Below, in pieces: positions 5,743-12,150 of a stretch of 13,063 bases of DNA. The notes beneath the pieces are model-generated. The model saw only the letters and a list, made by a program, of their open reading frames with translations. It made no database searches and was not told where the DNA came from. A program made the position numbers and the translations under genes. The stretch comes from Prevotella sp. UBA3208. GTDB lineage: Bacteria; Bacteroidota; Bacteroidia; Bacteroidales; Bacteroidaceae. The first letter of the stretch is position 1. Every line of letters starts with the position of its first letter. The stretch is taken from positions 1-13,063 of the forward strand of contig DEWO01000143.1 in assembly GCA_002363695.1 (NCBI GenBank), in the 5' to 3' direction.

Positions 5743-7290
5743 ATGAAGACAATGAAGAAATTTCTGAGCATGGCTGCCCTCGCACTGGTGGGAGCCGTAA
5801 TGACGGGCTGCTCCAGTGACGACAGCCTGACAGGCAAGGCGCAGGAGCCTGCCGTCAAGAACAATGTAGTGACGCTGACCACGACGGTCAGCCTCGGTGG
5901 CGACGGCACCCGTGCGCTGACAATCGACGGCAACAAGGGCGTGAAGACGTTTGGCGAGGGCGACAAGATTGCCGTGATATACAAGAACAGTAACAACGAG
6001 ACCGTGAAGGCGGAGAGCGTGGCACTGACAGAAGGTGACATTACCAACGAAGGCAAGAATGCCACGTTCACCGTGACGCTGGAAGCCCCGAAGGCCAGCG
6101 GTGACGTGCGCTATATCTACCCTGCCTCAATGGCTGCCGCGACAGTAGCGACCAACACTGCGGTTAATGCCGACGCAACCATCAACTACGCGGCACTTGC
6201 CTCACAGGACGGCACGCTGACCACGCTTGCCAGCAAGTACGACCTGGCCGTGTTTGACGGCTCGCTGACCGCTGGGGCCACGCTGCCTGCCTCGTCCACG
6301 CTGGCGAACCAACTGGCCATCCTGGCCTACACCATCAAGGACAATGCCGCTACGCCTAGCGACCTGACCAACACCATTACCCGGTTGACGGTGAGTGACG
6401 GCCCAAACACCTACGGCGTCACGCGCACGGCAGCCGATGGTCCCGTCTATATAGCCATCCGTCCTACGTCCAGTGCCACAATCAGCATCATGGCAACGAA
6501 TGGTACAAAGACTTACACGAAATCTTTGGCATCGAAGACCTATGCCGCCAATAACATATATAAGACGGGACTGAAGATGACCGAGGTGCCCGGTGCCATC
6601 CCCGGTATGTTCAGCGTCAGCGCCACGAAGAAGGTTAACTTCTCGAAGGGTAACCTACAACTGTCTGCTGCGAACACATGGAAGTTTGCCGACAGCCAGT
6701 GGAGTTGCTTTGGCAATTCTCAGTCCGACAACCACCGCGACCTCTTCGGCTGGGGAACGGGCAACAATCCGAATCAGACAAGTACTAATAATAACAATTA
6801 CAGCTCTTTCACTGACTGGGGCACAGCTGCTGCCTCAAGCATCGGCTCAGGCTGGCGCACACTGAGCAGGTTCGAGTGGAATCACCTGTTCACCGGCCGT
6901 GCCAATGCCAATACTCTCCGCACATTAGCCACCGTAAACGAAATAGCAGGTCTGATTATCATGCCCGACGGTTGGACAGCCAGTGGTGTCTCTCTTACCG
7001 TGACCATAGCCAATTACACGACAAACAACATCAATTCGACCAGATGGTCAACCTTGGAGTCTCAAGGGTGTGTGTTCCTGCCGGCTGCCGGCTACCGCAA
7101 TGGCACTTCGGTGGGCCACGGTAACTCTTCGGCGGGCAATAACGGCTTGTACGGCTGCTACTGGTCGAGTACTGTCTACAATGCGAACTCCGCCTACTGC
7201 GTGGACTTCCGTTCGGGCTATGTGAATCCCGCGAGCTACCTCTATCGCTACCTCGGGCACAGTGTCCGCCTGGTTCGCCCGGTCGAGTAG
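5743..7290 (+). CDS. Surface lipoprotein: fimbrillin-like stalk with variable C-terminal domain (1)
   Basis: This is a 515-residue protein from ATG 5743. The frame opens earlier, at 5701, but that ATG lies inside the peptide gene, and the signal peptide MKTMKKFLSMAALALVGAVMTGC fits the later start (5752 is also possible). Lipobox Cys23 is followed by SSDDS, an acidic pattern linked in Bacteroidetes to surface export of lipoproteins. Residues about 35-279 are beta-rich and resemble fimbrillin/Mfa-like domains (VVTLTTTVSL, TRALTIDG, GEGDKIAVIY, RYIYPASM, YVAIRPT). A linker TEVPGAIPGMFSVS leads to a C-terminal domain (about 289-515, VNFSKGNLQ, LFGWGTGN, FLPAAGYRNG, GCYWSST, SVRLVRPVE) of the C-type-lectin-like kind found in DGR-diversified proteins. 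Residues 486-506 are the variable segment. Function is inferred as a surface adhesin or binding protein. Confidence 0.85.
   Translation: MKTMKKFLSMAALALVGAVMTGCSSDDSLTGKAQEPAVKNNVVTLTTTVSLGGDGTRALTIDGNKGVKTFGEGDKIAVIYKNSNNETVKAESVALTEGDITNEGKNATFTVTLEAPKASGDVRYIYPASMAAATVATNTAVNADATINYAALASQDGTLTTLASKYDLAVFDGSLTAGATLPASSTLANQLAILAYTIKDNAATPSDLTNTITRLTVSDGPNTYGVTRTAADGPVYIAIRPTSSATISIMATNGTKTYTKSLASKTYAANNIYKTGLKMTEVPGAIPGMFSVSATKKVNFSKGNLQLSAANTWKFADSQWSCFGNSQSDNHRDLFGWGTGNNPNQTSTNNNNYSSFTDWGTAAASSIGSGWRTLSRFEWNHLFTGRANANTLRTLATVNEIAGLIIMPDGWTASGVSLTVTIANYTTNNINSTRWSTLESQGCVFLPAAGYRNGTSVGHGNSSAGNNGLYGCYWSSTVYNANSAYCVDFRSGYVNPASYLYRYLGHSVRLVRPVE
7195..7278 (+). other. Candidate DGR variable region (VR1)
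   Basis: This is the last part of lipoprotein 1, from the Tyr codon at 7195 to the Arg of SVRLVR. Aligned without gaps to 8970-9053, its codons at 7198-7260 differ at 20 bases: 10 at codon position 1, 8 at position 2 and 2 at position 3. Twelve of the differing codons are NNY pairs (such as TGC/TTC, CGT/TAT, CTC/TAC) and all twelve keep the same third base. That is the expected trace of A-to-N mutagenesis of AAC/AAT codons. Two exceptions do not fit: TCG/CCA and GTG/CTG. The constant end AGTGTC...GTTCGC lies right after it, as in known DGR targets. No template repeat is present in the window. Confidence 0.72.
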
Positions 7291-7306
7291 AATTTTTATA
7301 CCCCTT

Positions 7307-7327
7307 TCGCCCCGCACCGGTTGCGCA
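7307..7327 (+). repeat. Conserved 21-base post-stop element (half of a terminator?)
   Basis: Starting 17 bases after the stop of lipoprotein 1, this GC-rich element matches 9082-9102, after lipoprotein 2, at 20 of 21 bases. In the second copy its first part is the left arm of a terminator; here the right arm is absent, so no strong terminator forms and read-through into the next cassette is expected. It may be a terminator half left by duplication, or the homing-initiation type sequence that lies at the 3' edge of DGR variable regions. Confidence 0.7.
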
Positions 7328-7380
7328 AAGTTATACAAACAAGCAATCAATTTTTTTATAATTAACGGAAAGGAAACGAG

Positions 7381-7461
7381 TATGAGAAAGACAAGACGAA
7401 CGTATGTTCAGCCTACTTCTGAGGTGGTTGAACTGCATGTGACGAACCAGTTGCTGGCCGG
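7381..7461 (+). repeat. 81-bp identical repeat, copy 2
   Basis: Identical to 5588-5668 including all synonymous sites, then diverging at 7462 (C instead of G). The flanking sequence on both sides is different. Confidence 0.97.
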
Positions 7462-7528
7462 CAGCAATACTGGCAGCGTCCAAGCCGGAGTAAGTGACTA
7501 CGGCAATGGTGGTGAAGAAGAATGGTAA
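7382..7528 (+). CDS. Short LLAGS peptide, copy 2
   Basis: This 48-residue ORF starts at ATG 7382, preceded by GGAAAGGAAACGAG. A longer open frame runs upstream, but it starts inside the previous gene and lacks support. Residues 1-27 are identical to copy 1; the tail after LLAGS is different: NTGSVQAGVSDYGNGGEEEW, rich in Gly and acid. It lies 91 bases after the first lipoprotein stop with no -7 box between, so it is probably read from the island promoter. Its stop is 19 bases before the second lipoprotein start, suggesting co-expression or coupling. The function is unknown; see copy 1 for alternatives. Confidence 0.75.
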   Translation: MRKTRRTYVQPTSEVVELHVTNQLLAGSNTGSVQAGVSDYGNGGEEEW

Positions 7529-7533
7529 AAGTA

Positions 7534-7539
7534 AGGAGG
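7534..7539 (+). promoter_or_regulatory. Strong Shine-Dalgarno that fixes the lipoprotein 2 start
   Basis: AGGAGG lies 8 bases before ATG 7548. Such a clear site is uncommon in Bacteroidetes. It supports this start over the earlier in-frame ATG at 7494, which lies within the peptide gene. Confidence 0.8.
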
Positions 7540-7547
7540 AACGGACA

Positions 7548-9068
7548 ATGAAAAAGATGATGACAAACATGAAGACTTTAGTGGCCCTGCTGATGGCGGG
7601 TGCTGCCGTTACGTCGTGTTCGAGCGACAACGAGATGGACAGCCTGAAGGCTCCGGCTGGCAAGACGTACACCATGACGGTGCAGGCCACGAAGGACGGT
7701 GACGCCATGACCCGTGCGCTGGCTGACGGAGGTACTACGCTGACTTCCACATGGAGCAAGGACGACGTGGTAGAGGTATGGTCGGTAGACGGTACGACTA
7801 CTAAATATGGTGAATTGACTGCTGCGACCGCCGGCATCAGCACGACGTTGAGTGGTACGCTGACGACTAAACCAAGCAACAACGAGACTCTGACGCTGAA
7901 GTATCTGAGCCCCAACTATTCGACTCAGGACGGCACGCTGACGGGTTTTGCTACCAGTATCGACAAGGTGTGCGACTATGCTACGGCCACGGTGACGGCT
8001 ACGGTCGATGGCGACAACGTGACTACCGACGCCGCCACGTTCCAGCACCAGCAGGCCGTGGTGAAGTTTACGCTGAAGAATTCTGATGCTTCGGCAACGC
8101 TCGGCGCAACGAAGCTCTTCGTTACAGCTGACGGCAATACCTATACGGTCACTCCGGCCTCCGCAGCCAGTGTGCTCTATGTTGCCGTGCCTGCCATCAG
8201 TGCCAAGCAGGTGACTCTGACTGCCAAGGTCGGTGATACGTACTACGACTTTGGCAAGACAAGTGCTACTTTCGAGAACGGCAAGTTCTATCGCGTCACG
8301 GTGAAGATGACCGAGGTGCCCAGTGCCATCCCCGGTCTGTTCTCCATAAGCAGTGGCGAAAAGGTTGTTTTCTCGAAGGGCAACCTGAAATATAACGGCA
8401 CTACTTGGAGTTTCTTCGACAACCAGTATGACTATTACACAACCCACGACGGAACAAACTGGGACAAGTTCGGCTGGAGCACATCTGCCACCACATACGG
8501 TATGAATACTTCTACAGACGACAGTACTTATTCCGGCGACTTCGCCGACTGGGGCAACAACAGCGACCTGCAGACAGCTCTCGGCACAGGCTGGTTCACA
8601 CTGTCCAGTGACGAGTGGACATATCTGTTCGACACGCGCACAACCGCCACCACCAACATGCCTACAGGAACGAATAGCGGCGCAGCCAGATACACGAAGG
8701 CAACAGTCGCCGAAGTGCCAGGTGTCATCCTTTTCCCCGACAACTACGCACATCCTGCCGGCGTAACCGTCACCGTCAGTAATGCCGCTTATAATACGGG
8801 TACCAATGATTACACTACTTTCACTGTAGATGCCTCCAACTGGGTCACGATGCAGTCCGCGGGCTGTGTTTTCCTGCCGGCTGCAGGCTACCGGAGTGGC
8901 TCGTCGCCGGTCGCTCCGGGCCAGGGCGGCTGCTACTGGTCTGCTACGCCTGGTGGCACGGACGTCGCGTACTTCGTGAACTTCTATCCAGGCTATCTGT
9001 ATCTCGCGAACCACTACTCTCGGAACTACGGGTTCAGTGTCCGTCTCGTTCGCCAGGTGCAGCCGTAA
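7548..9068 (+). CDS. Surface lipoprotein: fimbrillin-like stalk with variable C-terminal domain (2)
   Basis: This is a 506-residue paralogue of the protein at 5743. The signal peptide MKKMMTNMKTLVALLMAGA runs to lipobox VTSC (Cys24), followed by SSDNEMD. The stalk region (about 30-253) has the same kind of features (YTMTVQATKDG, TRALADGG, WSKDDVVEVW, YVAVPAI) but is only loosely similar to paralogue 1. The linker KMTEVPSAIPGLFSIS is nearly identical at DNA level. The C-terminal domain (about 260-506: VFSKGNLKYN, KFGWSTS, GWFTLSSDEW, FLPAAGYRSG, GCYWSAT, FSVRLVRQVQP) is of the lectin-like type. Residues 476-496 form the variable segment. It is last gene of the island operon, closed by the terminator at 9083-9131. 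Likely role: a surface-exposed binding protein with a second specificity. Confidence 0.85.
   Translation: MKKMMTNMKTLVALLMAGAAVTSCSSDNEMDSLKAPAGKTYTMTVQATKDGDAMTRALADGGTTLTSTWSKDDVVEVWSVDGTTTKYGELTAATAGISTTLSGTLTTKPSNNETLTLKYLSPNYSTQDGTLTGFATSIDKVCDYATATVTATVDGDNVTTDAATFQHQQAVVKFTLKNSDASATLGATKLFVTADGNTYTVTPASAASVLYVAVPAISAKQVTLTAKVGDTYYDFGKTSATFENGKFYRVTVKMTEVPSAIPGLFSISSGEKVVFSKGNLKYNGTTWSFFDNQYDYYTTHDGTNWDKFGWSTSATTYGMNTSTDDSTYSGDFADWGNNSDLQTALGTGWFTLSSDEWTYLFDTRTTATTNMPTGTNSGAARYTKATVAEVPGVILFPDNYAHPAGVTVTVSNAAYNTGTNDYTTFTVDASNWVTMQSAGCVFLPAAGYRSGSSPVAPGQGGCYWSATPGGTDVAYFVNFYPGYLYLANHYSRNYGFSVRLVRQVQP
8970..9053 (+). other. Candidate DGR variable region (VR2)
   Basis: This is the counterpart of VR1 (7195-7278), same length and without gaps. 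Variable codons are TTC, AAC, TAT, TAT, CTC, AAC, CAC, TAC, TCT, AAC, TAC and TTC, all ending in a pyrimidine and all sharing their third base with VR1. Aromatic, Asn, Ser and His residues dominate, typical of DGR binding surfaces. Four AAC/AAT-derived codons are still Asn in one or other copy. The constant 3' end encodes SVRLVR. Confidence 0.72.
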
Positions 9069-9082
9069 TACCAAACCTCTCT

Positions 9083-9131
9083 CGCCCCGCACTGGTTGCG
9101 CACGAGGCTTCAGGTGCGGGGCGGTTTTTTT
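9083..9131 (+). terminator. Rho-independent terminator of the lipoprotein island
   Basis: A perfect 10-bp stem, CGCCCCGCAC (9083-9092) with GTGCGGGGCG (9114-9123), encloses a 21-base loop and is followed by G and seven T residues (9125-9131). It lies 14 bases after the lipoprotein 2 stop. The left arm is part of the element also found after lipoprotein 1. Confidence 0.88.
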
Positions 9132-9155
9132 GAGTGTTTCGGGTGGCTTTCTGAA

Positions 9156-9265
9156 GGGTTGCGCGTGGGTTGGGCAAAAGTTGCGCGTGAGTTGGCCGGA
9201 AATTGCGCGTGAACGGCGAGAAAGTTGCCGGTGAGTTGAGAGAAAGTTGCGCAACTTGTTGGAGA
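9156..9265 (+). repeat. Five direct repeats with a 22-bp period
   Basis: The motif AAAGTTGCGCGTGAGTTGG recurs in degenerate form. The TTGCGC/TTGCCG cores start at 9159, 9181, 9203, 9225 and 9247, exactly 22 bp apart. Because 22 is not a multiple of three and no credible frame spans it, the array is not coding. It lies in the 273-bp gap between lipoprotein 2 and the HU-like gene, together with the terminator; no clear -7 box was seen in 9266-9341. Same-face spacing of about two helical turns suggests cooperative protein binding, as in iterons or operator arrays. Confidence 0.8.
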
Positions 9266-9341
9266 CTGACCGCGGTGAGTCGGAAGACTGATGCGCAGCG
9301 GGTAACAATAATTATTAACCAAACTAAAAATTTATTCTATC

Positions 9342-9878
9342 ATGGCACAATTGAAATTGAAGGTGTCGAAGGTGGCTAACACCCATCCTGTGACTAAGAA
9401 GAAGGGGCTGACGGCCCGAGTACAAACCAACGGCACGGCGGAGTTTGACGACATCGTGAAGGACGCGGGCCGCAACACGACGATGCACAAGGCTGAGCTG
9501 CGGATGGCGTTCGAGCTGTGCCTGGACTCGGTGACGGAGATGCTGAAGCAGGGCTACATCGTGGACCTGGGGCCGCTGGGCAAGATTTACCCGAGCTGCT
9601 CGAGCGGGTGGTACGAGAAGGAGGAGGACATGCGGCTGGCCGACGTGAAGCCGTCGCTGTACTTCCGCGCCGGCAGCGACGTGGAGGCTGCCGTGAAGGG
9701 CGCCCAGCTGGTGTGGGCGAAGGCGAGCGACCAGGAGGCCGAGGAGGAAGACCCGGGCACGACGACCGACCCCGGAACAACGACTGACCCCGGAACAACG
9801 ACTGACCCGTCGCAGGGCGGCGGTGGTTCGACCGACCCGACGCCGGACCCGGACGGAGGCTCTAATTCGGACGAGTGA
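9342..9878 (+). CDS. HU-like DNA-binding protein with repetitive acidic tail
   Basis: This 178-residue protein has an HU/IHF-type core of the longer Bacteroidetes kind (residues 1-128). The core is: basic N-terminal strand MAQLKLKVSKVA; helices around 36-70 (DDIVKDAGRNTTMHKAELRMAF); YIVDLGPLGKIYPS, matching the HU pattern where a beta saddle follows the dimer helices; and VKPSLYFRAGSDVEAAVKGA. The tail (129-178) is acidic and disordered: EAEEEDPGTTT repeated as DPGTTT three times, then a Gly/Ser/Asp-Pro stretch. Classical HU is about 90 residues and has no such tail. It probably bends or packages DNA as a dimer. Start at ATG 9342 is preceded only by AT-rich sequence. The gene stands alone between the 22-bp array and a strong terminator. 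Confidence 0.82.
   Translation: MAQLKLKVSKVANTHPVTKKKGLTARVQTNGTAEFDDIVKDAGRNTTMHKAELRMAFELCLDSVTEMLKQGYIVDLGPLGKIYPSCSSGWYEKEEDMRLADVKPSLYFRAGSDVEAAVKGAQLVWAKASDQEAEEEDPGTTTDPGTTTDPGTTTDPSQGGGGSTDPTPDPDGGSNSDE
9750..9803 (+). repeat. 18-bp coding tandem repeat (DPGTTT x3)
   Basis: Three 18-base units encode DPGTTT. The second (9768-9785) and third (9786-9803) are identical; the first (9750-9767) differs at several, mostly third-codon, bases. Copy number could change in frame by slippage. Confidence 0.92.
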
Positions 9879-9950
9879 TAAAAGAAAAATGCCCGCTGTG
9901 ACAGCGCGCCAGTTTATTAATTCAATGTTTTAAAAAAGCATATTAAGTAA

Positions 9951-9995
9951 GGGGAGGTGCCCGGCACGTGTTGTGCGGCACCTCCCCTCGTTTTT
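9951..9995 (+). terminator. Rho-independent terminator after the HU-like gene
   Basis: A perfect 11-bp stem, GGGGAGGTGCC (9951-9961) with GGCACCTCCCC (9977-9987), is extended by GCAC/GTGC (9964-9967 with 9973-9976) and followed by TCG and a T-rich run from 9991. It lies in the convergent gap before the mscS-type gene. The 9879-9950 stretch holds no gene that I can support. Confidence 0.88.
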
Positions 9996-10017
9996 CTTTT
10001 ACGCCCTTTCGTCCGTG

Positions 10018-10953
10018 TCAGGGATGCTTAGATGATTGGTCAGGAAACTGCTGATAGATGCGCAGTCCGAAGCGGTTGGCCTCGGCGAATGCGTGCTCCA
10101 TGATTTCGGATATGGCGTGCTCGAACGGCAGCACGTCCTGCATGTTGAGCCAGAAGACGAACTCCAGGGGGAGGCCCGTCGGGGTGGAGTCCAGCTGGTG
10201 CACCATGACGATGTTCTCCTTGACCACCAGGGGATGCTGCCTCAGCCACTGCTCCATTTGCTGCCGATAGCGCGTCAGGTTGACCACCCCCTCGCCGTCG
10301 GCCACGATGCTGCGGAAGTCGAAGTAGACCTTGCGCACGGCCTTTCGCCCGACGTTCTCCTTCATGCCCTTCCAGTTCTGGAACGAGCCGTCGACCAGTG
10401 CCTGCGGCGAGATGGTGACGATGGTATTGTCGAAGTTGCGCACCTTGACGGTGGTAAGCATGATTTCCTCGACGATGCCGTCAATGCCTGCCGACGGTAC
10501 GGTGATGCGGTCGCCCGTGTCCAGCATCTTGTTCGACGTCAGCCTGATGCCTGCCACCAGCCCCTTGATGGTGTCCTGGAAGGCCAGCATCAGGACGGCC
10601 GAGGCAGCACCCAGTCCGGCAATGAGCGTCGACGGGTCCTTGTCCAGGATGATGGCGAAGACCACGATGACGGCAACGCAGATGAGGACTATCTTCAGCA
10701 CGCTGATGAACGAGTTCAGGTACTGGCGGTGGGGCACGTTATGGTGCTCGCCCAGGGTTCTGAACGTATTGGCAAAACTGATAAGCAGCCACGTCACGAC
10801 GATGGTGACATAGATGGCCGTCACGCGGTGTACGATGTTGTAAATCCTGGGGTATCCCTCGCCGATGAGCGAGGGCAGGAAGTTCCACACCACTGCCGCA
10901 GGTATGACTACACACAGCACGACGAGCAAAATGTATTTGGTTATCTTATTCAT
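10018..10953 (-). CDS. MscS-family mechanosensitive ion channel
   Basis: This 311-residue protein starts at ATG 10953 (MNKITKYILLV). The frame is open up to 11004, but that part lies inside dacB and encodes no signal. Transmembrane segments are at about 5-25, 37-60, 80-104 and the pore helix 108-128. The pore signature GLGAASAVLMLAFQDTIKGLVAG (113-135) and the following beta domain (GDRITVP, VEEIMLTTVKVRNFDNTIVTISPQALVDG) are diagnostic of MscS channels, nearest in pattern to the YbdG-type. Such channels release solutes when membrane tension rises after osmotic downshock. The C-terminal cytoplasmic part (about 205-305) has the usual alpha/beta cage. The start overlaps the dacB stop by 8 bp, so the two form an operon, and cell-wall remodelling and tension release would be co-expressed. 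Confidence 0.92.
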   Translation of the reverse strand: MNKITKYILLVVLCVVIPAAVVWNFLPSLIGEGYPRIYNIVHRVTAIYVTIVVTWLLISFANTFRTLGEHHNVPHRQYLNSFISVLKIVLICVAVIVVFAIILDKDPSTLIAGLGAASAVLMLAFQDTIKGLVAGIRLTSNKMLDTGDRITVPSAGIDGIVEEIMLTTVKVRNFDNTIVTISPQALVDGSFQNWKGMKENVGRKAVRKVYFDFRSIVADGEGVVNLTRYRQQMEQWLRQHPLVVKENIVMVHQLDSTPTGLPLEFVFWLNMQDVLPFEHAISEIMEHAFAEANRFGLRIYQQFPDQSSKHP

Positions 10954-12142
10954 AGTCGCACAGGGTTTGACAGAGTTTGTCCTGGAAGGCCTTGCCCGTG
11001 GCATTGCGCATGACGCCCTGGTTGATGACGGCGAAGCAGAGCTGGTGGCCGTTGGCCGCCGTGCAGTATCCGGCCAGGCTCGATATGCCGGTCAGCGTGC
11101 CGGTCTTGGCCCGGACGTTGCCCTGGGCCGAGGTCTTCCTCATGCGGTCCTTCAGCGTACCGTCGACACCGGCAACGGGCAGCGACGGCAGCAGGGCGTC
11201 GTGGATGGCGGGCGAGCGCCACGCATGGCGCAGCAGGGTGCAAAGCAGTTCGACGGAGACATAATTATATAAGGAGAGGCCCGAGCCGTCGGCAATCCTG
11301 TAGGTATGGTGTCCCAGCCCGAGGCGGGCAATGAGCCGTCTGGTGATGTCGCGGGCATCCCGGGCACGGGCCAGACCCTTTCGGGCTGACGCTGCCGTCT
11401 GGTAGAACATGGACTCGGCGTAGAAGTTGTCGCTCATCTTCATCATGCGCTCCAGCACCACCGAGATGTTGTGGCGGACGGTGGCCACGTGGCGGGCAGC
11501 CTGCGGCAGGCGTCCTTCCAGAAGCTGTACGCGCTCCAGGTTGACACCGGCGCGGGCCACCTCCTCGGCAAAGGTCTCGAGGAACGTGTTCTTGCGGCCT
11601 ACGGTCAGCGCGTTCAGCATCGGGTTGTCGTCGTCCCAGCACCAGCCCTCGCCGTAGTCCAGCGCCTCCTTCATGGTGCGGTCGGCCACCAGCAGCCCGC
11701 GGATGCTGTCTATGCCCAGCCGTCTGACGCCGTCAGCCAGCGCGGCCACGTCGTCGATGGTCAGCGTGGGGTCGAAGCCGCCTACACAGTAGATATTGCC
11801 CGTCAGCGTAGAGTCAACGATGTCGCCGGTCATGTAGACGCGCGTCTGGTAGTCATAGCCGGCACCGAGCTGGTCGAGGGCCGTGATGGCGGTCACCAAC
11901 TTCATGCACGACGCCGGGCGCATCAGCTGACGGTGGTTGCGGGTGAAGAGTGCCGAGTCGGCAGTCAGGTCATAGACCATCAGTCCCACCTGCGAGGTTT
12001 CGAACATCGGGTCGCACAGCAGCGAGTCCAGCCGTCCGCGCAGCATTGCAACGCCACACTCTGACCGCCGGTCAGAGAAGTCCTGCGCCACGGAGGTAGC
12101 AAAAAGGGCACAGGAAATCAATAAAAGCAGATATTTCTTCAT
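10946..12142 (-). CDS. dacB: D-alanyl-D-alanine carboxypeptidase/endopeptidase (PBP4 type, S13)
   Basis: This 398-residue protein starts at ATG 12142, giving signal peptide MKKYLLLLISCALFATSVAQ-DF. The 15 extra residues up to 12187 are rejected because they lie upstream of the predicted transcription start. The three active-site motifs of penicillin-binding proteins are present: SCMK with nucleophile Ser78 and Lys81, SDN at 237-239, and KTG at 346-348 (AKTGTLTGISSLAGY). The spacing of about 156 residues between the first two is typical of the inserted domains of class C type-4 PBPs. The enzyme trims or cuts peptidoglycan peptide cross-links in the periplasm. At 398 residues it is shorter than E. 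coli DacB (477), so an inserted domain is probably reduced. It is transcribed divergently from nadB and precedes the overlapping mscS gene. Confidence 0.93.
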   Translation of the reverse strand: MKKYLLLLISCALFATSVAQDFSDRRSECGVAMLRGRLDSLLCDPMFETSQVGLMVYDLTADSALFTRNHRQLMRPASCMKLVTAITALDQLGAGYDYQTRVYMTGDIVDSTLTGNIYCVGGFDPTLTIDDVAALADGVRRLGIDSIRGLLVADRTMKEALDYGEGWCWDDDNPMLNALTVGRKNTFLETFAEEVARAGVNLERVQLLEGRLPQAARHVATVRHNISVVLERMMKMSDNFYAESMFYQTAASARKGLARARDARDITRRLIARLGLGHHTYRIADGSGLSLYNYVSVELLCTLLRHAWRSPAIHDALLPSLPVAGVDGTLKDRMRKTSAQGNVRAKTGTLTGISSLAGYCTAANGHQLCFAVINQGVMRNATGKAFQDKLCQTLCDYE

Positions 12143-12150
12143 AATCGTGT

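Noticed and set aside
9156..9265. CRISPR array
   Set aside because: The units are contiguous and degenerate with no unique spacers between them.
7578..9308. 576-codon open frame on the minus strand opposite lipoprotein 2
   Set aside because: It mirrors the codon pattern of the plus-strand gene, has no signal, motif or ribosome site, and crosses the terminator and the 22-bp repeat array.
5437..9341. DGR reverse transcriptase or template repeat
   Set aside because: I looked on both strands for a reverse-transcriptase frame and for an A-rich copy of the variable region; neither is in the window. The Asn-rich stretch near 6780-6800 is ordinary coding sequence in the lectin-like domain.
9890..9934. 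14-codon ORF after the HU-like gene
   Set aside because: Too short, with no ribosome site and no homologous pattern; it lies in the run-up to the terminator.
10036..11013. 325-codon plus-strand open frame
   Set aside because: It is the shadow of the MscS-type channel gene, which carries diagnostic pore motifs.
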